From the NCBI RefSeq assembly GCF_016765695.1, contig NZ_JAETGO010000086.1, forward strand, positions 1-52,178: a stretch of DNA of 52,178 nt, read 5' to 3'. The notes beneath the pieces are model-generated. The model searched no databases and was not told where the DNA came from. It saw only the letters and a list, made by a program, of their open reading frames with translations. A program made the position numbers and the translations under genes. The stretch is from Sporosalibacterium faouarense (GTDB lineage: Bacteria > Bacillota > Clostridia > Tissierellales > VENL01). Numbering within the stretch: position 1 is the first letter of the stretch; the number at the start of each line of letters is the position of its first letter. Below are positions 1 to 6,262 of this stretch, in pieces.

Positions 1-285
1 ATTGAAAAATTGAAATATAAATCCAATATTTCTTCTTCTAAAAATAGATAATTCTTTTTCTGGCAGGTCTACTATATTTCTATCATTTATATAGACTCTA
101 CCATTGCTAGGTGTATCAAGTCCTGCTAATAAATGCAGTAGCGTACTTTTACCAGAGCCACTGGGACCTACTACAGCAACAAACTCACCTTTTTCTATTT
201 TTAGTTCTGCATCCTTTAATGCATGTACCTGAGTATCACCTTCTCCATATTTTTTATTTAACTCATAGACTTCTAAAATACTCAA
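1..285 (-). CDS. MacB/LolD-type ABC transporter ATP-binding protein, 3' end outside the window
   Basis: Only the first 95 codons are present; the rest lies beyond base 1. The start is TTG at 285, six bases after a GGGGGGA ribosome binding site; no ATG fits. Visible are an N-terminal beta strand with an A-loop Tyr (KKYGEG), the Walker A motif GPSGSGKST near residue 40-48, and the start of the Q-loop (FIFQFFN). This arrangement is typical of the MacB/LolD/FtsE-like ATPases that pair with a FtsX-type permease. Such pumps move peptides, antibiotics or lipoproteins, and clostridial RiPP loci often carry one for self-protection. Whether it belongs to the adjacent RiPP locus is not shown: a separate promoter-like sequence precedes it. 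Confidence 0.85.
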   Translation of the reverse strand, partial: MSILEVYELNKKYGEGDTQVHALKDAELKIEKGEFVAVVGPSGSGKSTLLHLLAGLDTPSNGRVYINDRNIVDLPEKELSIFRRRNIGFIFQFFN

Positions 286-327
286 TACAATCCCCCCTAT
301 TTTATGTATAATATTTCCATTAGGTTT

Positions 328-333
328 ATTATA
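328..333 (-). promoter_or_regulatory. Possible -10 box for the MacB-type ATPase gene
   Basis: A perfect TATAAT on the minus strand lies about 40 bases upstream of the TTG start at 285. Only weak -35 candidates (TACAAT-like, 18-base spacer) are present. It suggests the ATPase gene may be transcribed separately from the precursor gene upstream. Confidence 0.4.
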
Positions 334-476
334 TCAGAGATTTTTTTGAAAATTGTAAATATTAAATTTATTTAATGTTTATATATTCTTATATTTAATA
401 TAGATAATTAAAAGAAAATAATAATATTTAACCATATTTACAATAAAAATTATACCTAAAAAACTTAAATTTTATA

Positions 477-493
477 ATTATATGCCAGTAAAT
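477..493 (+). repeat. Left arm of a 17-bp perfect inverted repeat flanking the precursor gene
   Basis: ATTATATGCCAGTAAAT reads on the plus strand here and on the minus strand at 791-807. The pair brackets the CXXX-repeat precursor gene. Outside the 17 bases the match stops at once. It could be a regulatory site present in two orientations or the ends of a small mobile or recombining cassette. Confidence 0.8.
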
Positions 494-543
494 CTACTTT
501 CTAAACTAACTAGATAAAAATATTATGATATAACGTTTTATTT

Positions 544-735
544 CTAACTCACTACGAAGTGTCCGCATCCTCCAACACATGTGCTAGAGCAACTATCCAT
601 ACACTCGGCATCACAAGTATCTTTGCATGTACCAATACAAAGTGAATCGCATCCTCCCATACACTGCTCAGGACATATATAGCCTTTTACATCATTTCTT
701 GATTTGCTTTCTTTTCTGTTTAAAAATTGTCTCAT
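544..735 (-). CDS. CXXX-repeat RiPP precursor peptide, ten cysteines at four-residue spacing
   Basis: The 63-residue product has a charged, Cys-free leader of about 20 residues (MRQFLNRKES...), then cysteines at 21, 25, 29, 33, 37, 41, 45, 49, 53 and 57, every one exactly four residues after the last. A short tail GHFVVS follows. This strict C-X3 periodicity is the hallmark of the 'CXXX repeat' radical SAM targets, thought to be natural-product precursors. The neighbouring fused radical SAM/SPASM maturase and small accessory protein fit that family. An AAAGGGG ribosome binding site lies about 12 bases before the ATG. By inference, cysteine thiols are joined to carbons of other residues (thioether crosslinks), the leader is removed by the adjacent protease, and the product is exported. 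A metallothionein-like role is less likely given the context. Confidence 0.85.
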   Translation of the reverse strand: MRQFLNRKESKSRNDVKGYICPEQCMGGCDSLCIGTCKDTCDAECMDSCSSTCVGGCGHFVVS

Positions 736-790
736 TAATAATTCAACCCCTTTAATTTAATTAGAATTTATCTGAAATAATATTTAAGAT

Positions 791-807
791 ATTTACTGGC
801 ATATAAT
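791..807 (-). repeat. Right arm of the 17-bp inverted repeat, in the precursor promoter region
   Basis: The minus strand reads ATTATATGCCAGTAAAT, identical to 477-493 on the plus strand. It lies 56 bases upstream of the precursor start, between the accessory gene and the precursor, where a dedicated promoter for the precursor would be expected. A TTGTGG sequence just before it could be a -35 box, but no strong -10 is visible. Confidence 0.75.
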
Positions 808-842
808 AACCACAATTTATTAGTAAAAACAGCAATGATATA

Positions 843-1133
843 TTAGCCTTTTAAAATTATTTTATTTGTATTAAAATCTATTTCCCATACTCCATTTTTT
901 ACTTTTTTCCAAGAATATTTTTCTGACTTTTCTCTCCACCAAGTTGATAAATTTTCTTTATTTTTAGTGTACTCTTCTTCTACTTTCTTCCTAAGCTTGT
1001 CCCTTTCCTTTTCATTTAACCCTTCATTCTCAAGTGTCAATGCAACTTCTTCTAACGCTATCTTTCTTTCAAACAATCTTAATATCTCGTATTTTTCTTC
1101 TTCTAATACTTCACCTACCAATTCTTTTTCCAT
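843..1133 (-). CDS. Small accessory protein of the CXXX-repeat peptide modification system
   Basis: The 96-residue protein is highly charged and mostly helical (VGEVLEEEKYEILRLFERKIALEEVALTL), with an aromatic C-terminal part rich in Trp (STWWREKSEKYSWKKVKNGVWEIDF). It has no signal peptide or membrane segment. In known CXXX-repeat loci a short protein of about this size sits beside the radical SAM gene ('CXXX repeat peptide modification system protein'), and this one resembles it in length, position and sequence feel. Its AAAGGAGG ribosome binding site overlaps the last codons of the maturase gene, so the two are very likely translationally linked. A role in precursor recognition or delivery to the maturase is inference. 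Confidence 0.65.
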   Translation of the reverse strand: MEKELVGEVLEEEKYEILRLFERKIALEEVALTLENEGLNEKERDKLRKKVEEEYTKNKENLSTWWREKSEKYSWKKVKNGVWEIDFNTNKIILKG

Positions 1134-1135
1134 TT

Positions 1136-3274
1136 CTATGCCTCCTTTTTGTTTCTTATAATCTTTTCTAATGGATCTAAATAATCAATTTTAGGAATTT
1201 TATCTACAGAAGATAAAAGTCTTCTCTCTATTAATCTCTGTTGCAATTCTCTAGTTATATTTCTTTCTATATGACTTATCACACATTGTATTTTAGAAGG
1301 TGTGTTTATTTCTTTAGTTAACTTCTCATTAAGAAATTTACATCTCATACAATGATAAGCATCACACTCTGAACAAATTGGAGCATTAGATAATTTGAAT
1401 AAGTGGTCATTTTTTACCTTAATTCCAGTTTCTAAATCTCCAATATTGTTTTCAGGTTCATCAAAGTAAAAAGCTGGACATATGTATAACTTACCATTTG
1501 GTGCAAGAGCAATACTATTTACTCCTGCTTCACATCCATAGTGTTCATTTAAATTCAGCCTGTCAGTCAAGATATTAATTGATAGGTATGTTCCATTTTC
1601 ATAAGACTCAATAACTAGCTGCGAAACTTGTCTGAGCTGATCTTCATATTCATTAATATCTTCTAACTCCCACTTTTCTACGTCCTGTAAAACAATGTTT
1701 ATTCTTTTTTTACGATTAAGTTCTTCAATAAACTTATATATTTTAACAATATTTTTTTTAGAAATAAGTATTGTTGCAATATCACTACTGTTACTCGTGT
1801 CGGCAACTTCATTATTGTATATGGTGATATTATTTTTTGAAGAAGTTTTATCTTTAGAGTCTAATATAAATATATTATTAGGATAGTTTTCTTCTAAATT
1901 TCCATCTTGATTTCCTAAAAAAACAGGAGTATAGTGATTATCTCTAGCAAACTTAAGTCCTTTCTCAATTAATTTTTTACTCATACTTTCCTTAGTTTTA
2001 AAATTGTTTCTATAATTACAATGTGGCGTGATGCTATTCCCAGTAATAAACTGTAAATAATGCACTCCTAGTTTTTCTTCTCTTATCTCTCGTCTAGGAG
2101 ATTTTTTACCAGTAGCTTCTTCGTATTTTTGCCAAAAATATTCACACGCTCTAACATTGGCTTTATGCATTTTACATAAATAAGTAGCTCTTTGATATAC
2201 AGTATCTGTTTCAGCTACATCATAGTTAAATCCAGAGCACCATGCACAACCTGTTCCAACTTCACAGTTTATACACTCTTGACTACTTTGATTCTCAAGG
2301 TTCAGTCCCCAAAATCGTCTCTGCAAATCTTCGTTTATACCATGGTCTACATCTCCGATGCATAATCCCACTTTATTCATCAAAGTAAAATCTAAGAATC
2401 TAATACATGGGTAATATCTACCCTCGCAATCAACTGCTAGCATGTGACCTGCTCCACAAAAATTATCTTTCTTTAATTCTTTATCAAGAGGAAAACCAAT
2501 TCTAGGATTAAAAAAACGAACCGAATAGTCGTTCCATAATTCATTATCTATTACATAATCTGCTAACTCCATTAACTGATTTTCAAATATTTCATCGTCT
2601 CCTTCTTCCCATATATCTTCAAAGACAACATTAGCAGATACCCATTTAATTCCTAAATTCCATAAACTAATTATGCTATCTTTTAAATGTGGCAAATCAT
2701 CATGGGCAAAAGTGGCTTTTGTTTGAACATCTCCAAATTGTTCCATCCATAAAGGTACATTTTTAACTACATCATCATATGAACCTTTACCATTTGGATA
2801 TACTCTTTGTAAATCATGCTTAACTCTATTCCCATCTACACTTATATTGACACTTATATGACCTTTATTCTTCCTAATGTATTTTTGTACCTTAGGTGTA
2901 TTATAAAGTAACCCATTTGTAGAAAATGAAAATCTATAATTATTAAAACTAGGGTGGTCTAGAATCAACATTTGTTGTTTGATGTAATCACTTACTTTAT
3001 CTATTAAATCAATTTCTAGAAATGGCTCTCCTCCTATAAAATCCCATACGATTGCATTATCTCTAAATTCTTCTCTGTCATTCAGAATATAATCAACCGC
3101 CTTTTTGGCCACTTCAAATGTCATTCTTTTTCTTTTATTCTTGTGCTCCATATAACAGTATTTACAAGCTAAATTACAGTCTTCTGTAACACAAAATGTT
3201 ACACTCCTTGTTTTTTTTCCATTACCATTCCATTGAGGTGATAAATTCCCCATATTAGTACTATTTACTCCCAT
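1136..3274 (-). CDS. Fused radical SAM/SPASM peptide maturase for the CXXX-repeat precursor
   Basis: The 712-residue protein has two modules. Module 1 is a radical SAM/SPASM enzyme: the [4Fe-4S] motif C33-X3-C37-X2-C40, GGEP at 81-84, then a SPASM cysteine set at C273, C283, C290, C334, C337, C343, C346 and C367. Module 2 (about 400-712) has no CX3CX2C motif but carries a second SPASM-like set: C581, C599, C634, C637, C642, C645, C664. In CXXX-repeat systems a radical SAM 'maturase' and a separate 'CXXX repeat peptide maturase' are normally encoded by two genes; here they look joined in one chain. The start ATG overlaps the protease gene end by 10 bp and follows GGGGGAG at good spacing. The expected job is thiol-to-carbon crosslinking in the precursor, in the cytoplasm. 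Confidence 0.85.
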   Translation of the reverse strand: MGVNSTNMGNLSPQWNGNGKKTRSVTFCVTEDCNLACKYCYMEHKNKRKRMTFEVAKKAVDYILNDREEFRDNAIVWDFIGGEPFLEIDLIDKVSDYIKQQMLILDHPSFNNYRFSFSTNGLLYNTPKVQKYIRKNKGHISVNISVDGNRVKHDLQRVYPNGKGSYDDVVKNVPLWMEQFGDVQTKATFAHDDLPHLKDSIISLWNLGIKWVSANVVFEDIWEEGDDEIFENQLMELADYVIDNELWNDYSVRFFNPRIGFPLDKELKKDNFCGAGHMLAVDCEGRYYPCIRFLDFTLMNKVGLCIGDVDHGINEDLQRRFWGLNLENQSSQECINCEVGTGCAWCSGFNYDVAETDTVYQRATYLCKMHKANVRACEYFWQKYEEATGKKSPRREIREEKLGVHYLQFITGNSITPHCNYRNNFKTKESMSKKLIEKGLKFARDNHYTPVFLGNQDGNLEENYPNNIFILDSKDKTSSKNNITIYNNEVADTSNSSDIATILISKKNIVKIYKFIEELNRKKRINIVLQDVEKWELEDINEYEDQLRQVSQLVIESYENGTYLSINILTDRLNLNEHYGCEAGVNSIALAPNGKLYICPAFYFDEPENNIGDLETGIKVKNDHLFKLSNAPICSECDAYHCMRCKFLNEKLTKEINTPSKIQCVISHIERNITRELQQRLIERRLLSSVDKIPKIDYLDPLEKIIRNKKEA

Positions 3275-4002
3275 TGGTTACTCCCCCTTAATTGATTTTT
3301 ATTAATTAAACCTAAAGCTTTAAAGTGATTTCTAATTGGTTCCGATTTTAAATTTGGATATATTTCCATTAATCTACAAATATGTCCAGTAATATATGCA
3401 GCTGCAAAGCTATTTCCCTTAACTAATTTATTTCTTAATAGTTCTTGACCATTAATATTGGCTAGATATATAGGTGCATAAAACACTTTATTTCTATAAA
3501 AGAATTTTTCTTTGTCGTGAAGATTTATTGCACCAGCTACTCTTATCACATTTTTGTCATTAGATGGATAACTATCATTCCCATTATTGCTCAGTGCGGT
3601 AACTACTATTATTCCTTTCCTTCTAGCCTTTTTCATCAATCTCTTTAATTTAAATTTATATCGTAATTTTTCTGTACCCAAACTAAGATGTATTATATCT
3701 GGATCTAATTTCATAGCTCTAATAAAAGAGCTAATTAGAATCCTTCCATCAGACAGTAATCTCTCATTAAGAATATTCATACTTATAAAATTGACACTTT
3801 TACATAAATCTTTAATGATCATGGCAATTATAGTACCATGTTCTGATGTTGTCTTTCTATCTTTTGATTCAATAATATTTGACCTACTATCTAATTTATA
3901 CATTAAGTGTGATTCTACACTATCACCTAAGTCGCAAAACTCTGTATTAATCCCACTATCAATCAAAACTACCTTTATATTTTTTTTACTATGCTGTTTC
4001 AT
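3265..4002 (-). CDS. Short cytoplasmic subtilisin-like (S8) serine protease, probable leader peptidase
   Basis: The 245-residue protein retains the S8 catalytic triad: D15 (VLIDSGIN), H55 (SEHGTII) and S198 (KGNSFAAAY), with Asn139/Asn140 near the oxyanion-hole position. It has no signal peptide and no pro-domain, and it is shorter than usual subtilases (about 270-400 residues), so it should act inside the cell. The gene overlaps the ABC transporter gene upstream by 14 bp and the maturase gene downstream by 10 bp, indicating tight co-translation. The natural inference is that it cuts the leader off the modified CXXX-repeat peptide before export. The exporter lacks its own C39 protease domain, which supports a separate protease. 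An alternative is processing of the pheromone. Confidence 0.8.
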   Translation of the reverse strand: MKQHSKKNIKVVLIDSGINTEFCDLGDSVESHLMYKLDSRSNIIESKDRKTTSEHGTIIAMIIKDLCKSVNFISMNILNERLLSDGRILISSFIRAMKLDPDIIHLSLGTEKLRYKFKLKRLMKKARRKGIIVVTALSNNGNDSYPSNDKNVIRVAGAINLHDKEKFFYRNKVFYAPIYLANINGQELLRNKLVKGNSFAAAYITGHICRLMEIYPNLKSEPIRNHFKALGLINKNQLRGSNQWE

Positions 4003-5776
4003 TTTTATCCGACCTATTCTCAGTATTATTTATGCTTAAATCAGATTCATATAGTCTCTGATATAAGTCGCAATGTTCCAACAAGTAATAATGATCCCCT
4101 TTATCTACTAGTCTTCCATTATTCATTACACATATTTCATCTGCATCTATTACAGTTGATAATCTATGTGCAATTATTACGACTGTTCTATTTAAAGATA
4201 AATTTTTAATTGCTTTCTTTATAAAATATTGCGACTCATTGTCCAAACTGGAAGTTGCTTCATCAAATAGAATAATTCTAGAATCCTTAAGTAACCCTCT
4301 TGCTATAGCTATCCTTTGTTTCTGCCCTCCAGAAAGATTAACACCATTTTCTCCTATAATTGTTTCATATTTATTGGGAAGGGCCATTATAAAATCATGT
4401 ATGTATGCACATTTACACGCCTGAATTATTTCATTTTCACTTGCCTCCTTCTTAACCAACAAGAGATTTTCCTTAATTGACATATTAAATAGAAAAGGTT
4501 CTTGTCTTACAATAGAAATACAATCTCTTAAACTTTTTTCACTAAATTCATTTATTTCAATATCATTAACTAGAATTCTCCCTTGTTGAACTGGATAAAG
4601 TTTAAGTAATAAATTAAAAATAGTACTTTTCCCAGCCCCACTTCTACCTACAATGGCAATTGTCTCATTATGCTGTATGTGAAGACTAAAGTCATTGATT
4701 ACCTTTTTCTCATTATTATAGGCAAAGCTAATATAATTAAATTTTATATCTCCCTTCTTCACATATACTTCTTTGTTTCCAAACCGCTCTGGTTTATATA
4801 AAACATCGTCTAATAAATCGAATATCCTCTCTAATGATGATAACAATCGTTGTAATATAGAGTTTAGTTGAGTTATATTTTTTAAGGAATTCGCAAATCT
4901 TGTTCCATATGATACTAAAATTACAAATTCTTCAATTGTTAACTCTCCTCTTGCCACTAAATTACCACTGACTAATAATAAAGCAATTGCTGACAAGAAA
5001 GACGAAAATCTAGCAAAAGAATTGGAAATCTCTGAAATCACATTAACACGTATAGTTTTTTCCTTAAGAGTGTGAGAAATATTATGGAATTTCTTTAATG
5101 CTTGTCCCTTTATGCCTAAACTTTTCAATTCTCTTATAGCAAACAATGACTGTTGCATAGTACTAAAATATAAATCACTTATTTCACGTAGTTCTTTATT
5201 TTTTTTTCTTAGTATTTTACCAAAATAATTAAAAATCAAATAAGATAAAGGAAATATAACAATTGATGTTAATGCAACTATTGCATTTATTTTAAGTATA
5301 ATTATCCCTATAATGATTACATTTATTAAATCTATAATAGTATTTAAAAATTGATTCGTAATAATATTTGATATGACTCCAGTATCTCCATTAATTCTAG
5401 AAAGAAAATCTCCTATCCTCATCTCATCAAATGCTTTTACTGGAAGATTAATTACTTTCCTAAATAATTCAATCCTAATGTCATTAATTAAATTATTATT
5501 TACATTTGCAAATGTGCACTTTCTAATAAAATTTATTGCAATTTCTAAAATCTTTATTCCACTAAAAATTGCAATTATAGTAATTAAATAATCATATTTT
5601 TTATCCAAGAAACTTGTGGTAATCCTACCAATAATAAGAGGTTGAATAAGCCCAAGAGACATTCCTAAAATTATACATATAACTAAAAACGTAAACTTCC
5701 AAATATATGGCTTAACATATAATACAGAACGGATTATTAATTTCTTATCTCGCTTATTAAAAGCATTAAATTTCAT
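3989..5776 (-). CDS. ABC exporter (fused permease and ATPase), probable peptide exporter
   Basis: The 595-residue half-transporter has an N-terminal six-helix membrane domain (about residues 20-310) and a C-terminal nucleotide-binding domain. It shows Walker A GRSGAGKS (377-384), Q-loop Gln425, signature LSGGQ (481-485) and Walker B IILFDEAT (501-508). It matches the MsbA/LmrA-type length, without the N-terminal C39 bacteriocin-processing peptidase seen in some exporters. It is the first long gene of the minus-strand operon, after the pre-pheromone gene. Its product likely exports the mature CXXX peptide, and could also export something else, since the pheromone has its own signal sequence. 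Function as an ABC exporter is secure; the substrate is inferred from the operon. Confidence 0.9.
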   Translation of the reverse strand: MKFNAFNKRDKKLIIRSVLYVKPYIWKFTFLVICIILGMSLGLIQPLIIGRITTSFLDKKYDYLITIIAIFSGIKILEIAINFIRKCTFANVNNNLINDIRIELFRKVINLPVKAFDEMRIGDFLSRINGDTGVISNIITNQFLNTIIDLINVIIIGIIILKINAIVALTSIVIFPLSYLIFNYFGKILRKKNKELREISDLYFSTMQQSLFAIRELKSLGIKGQALKKFHNISHTLKEKTIRVNVISEISNSFARFSSFLSAIALLLVSGNLVARGELTIEEFVILVSYGTRFANSLKNITQLNSILQRLLSSLERIFDLLDDVLYKPERFGNKEVYVKKGDIKFNYISFAYNNEKKVINDFSLHIQHNETIAIVGRSGAGKSTIFNLLLKLYPVQQGRILVNDIEINEFSEKSLRDCISIVRQEPFLFNMSIKENLLLVKKEASENEIIQACKCAYIHDFIMALPNKYETIIGENGVNLSGGQKQRIAIARGLLKDSRIILFDEATSSLDNESQYFIKKAIKNLSLNRTVVIIAHRLSTVIDADEICVMNNGRLVDKGDHYYLLEHCDLYQRLYESDLSINNTENRSDKNETA

Positions 5777-5885
5777 ATAATGATCTCCTTAATGTAACCC
5801 TCATTCTTGTTATAAAATTTTATTTACTCACTATTAAGTGTCTATCAGCTAAGAACCTATTAAAAGTTACTGACTCCTTTTTATT

Positions 5886-6032
5886 CTAAGTGTTTTGCAT
5901 TATTATACAGTTACGTATAGGCGGCCTTTCATCTTCGCTCGCAAAAGAAAATACAGTAAATAGACAAAGTATCCAGATTATTATAATTGCAACTGAATAC
6001 TTAAAAATTTTTTGAAAATAAAATTTTTTCAC
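5886..6032 (-). CDS. Candidate pre-pheromone (Phr/PapR-like signal peptide) for the adjacent RRNPP regulator
   Basis: The 48-residue product starts at GTG 6032, preceded by GGAAGGGATGGG at suitable spacing; an in-frame ATG at 6041 is possible but sits directly on the ribosome binding site. The sequence begins with Lys-Lys, has a hydrophobic core (SVAIIIIWILCLFTVF), then FSFA, a signal-peptidase-like site, leaving a tail of about 17 residues, SEDERPPIRNCIIMQNT. This is the layout of Phr, PapR and NprX pre-pheromones, which are secreted, trimmed and re-imported to bind a TPR regulator encoded next door. It lies 109 bases upstream of the ABC exporter gene on the same strand and opposite an XRE-TPR regulator. 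The active peptide is probably a C-terminal piece, but this cannot be read from the sequence. Confidence 0.72.
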   Translation of the reverse strand: MKKFYFQKIFKYSVAIIIIWILCLFTVFSFASEDERPPIRNCIIMQNT

Positions 6033-6070
6033 TATTCCCATCCCTTCCGTCAATTATTTTTACTATCTGG

Positions 6071-6085
6071 GTAAATTTAACTTAC
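6071..6085. promoter_or_regulatory. Operator-like dyad at the pre-pheromone operon promoter
   Basis: GTAAATTTAACTTAC has half-sites GTAAAT and GTAAGT (reverse complement of ACTTAC). It starts six bases after the -10 box of the minus-strand promoter. It matches the perfect dyad at 6228-6242 in length, spacing and half-site, so both are candidate binding sites for the XRE-TPR regulator. Confidence 0.65.
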
Positions 6086-6091
6086 AATAAT

Positions 6092-6120
6092 ATTTTACAT
6101 TCTATAACTTGTATGTTCAA
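6092..6120 (-). promoter_or_regulatory. Promoter of the pre-pheromone/exporter/RiPP operon
   Basis: On the minus strand TTGAAC (6115-6120) and TAAAAT (6092-6097) are separated by exactly 17 bases. Transcription would begin within the dyad at 6071-6085 and reach the pheromone start at 6032 after a leader of about 50 bases. Confidence 0.65.
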
Positions 6121-6193
6121 TAAGAAATCTTCGACTTATTCTCGATTATTTCTTTTGTATTCGACAAATATTTTACAATTGTCAAAAAAACAT

Positions 6194-6222
6194 TTGCCTT
6201 CGTACTAAAAATTTGATATTAT
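6194..6222 (+). promoter_or_regulatory. Promoter of the XRE-TPR regulator gene
   Basis: TTGCCT (6194-6199) and TATTAT (6217-6222) are separated by 17 bases. The predicted start site falls inside the perfect dyad at 6228-6242. Confidence 0.6.
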
Positions 6223-6227
6223 TTTAG

Positions 6228-6242
6228 GTAAATACGATTTAC
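6228..6242. promoter_or_regulatory. Operator-like perfect dyad at the regulator promoter
   Basis: GTAAATACGATTTAC is a perfect GTAAAT-N3-ATTTAC inverted repeat. It begins five bases after the -10 box of the regulator promoter, mirroring the site at 6071-6085 on the divergent promoter. Confidence 0.65.
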
Positions 6243-6262
6243 TTCATAGGAGAGATAAATTT

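Noticed and set aside
544-735. Metallothionein-like or zinc-binding role for the Cys-rich peptide
   Set aside because: The perfect four-residue Cys spacing and the adjacent radical SAM/SPASM maturase, accessory protein, protease and exporter fit a RiPP precursor far better.
477-807. Calling the 17-bp inverted repeat a transposon or MITE
   Set aside because: No transposase, no convincing target duplication and no second copy elsewhere in the window; left as an unexplained repeat.
3587-4039. Plus-strand open frame opposite the protease gene
   Set aside because: It is antisense to the S8 protease, which retains its full catalytic triad; no ribosome binding site or known domain.
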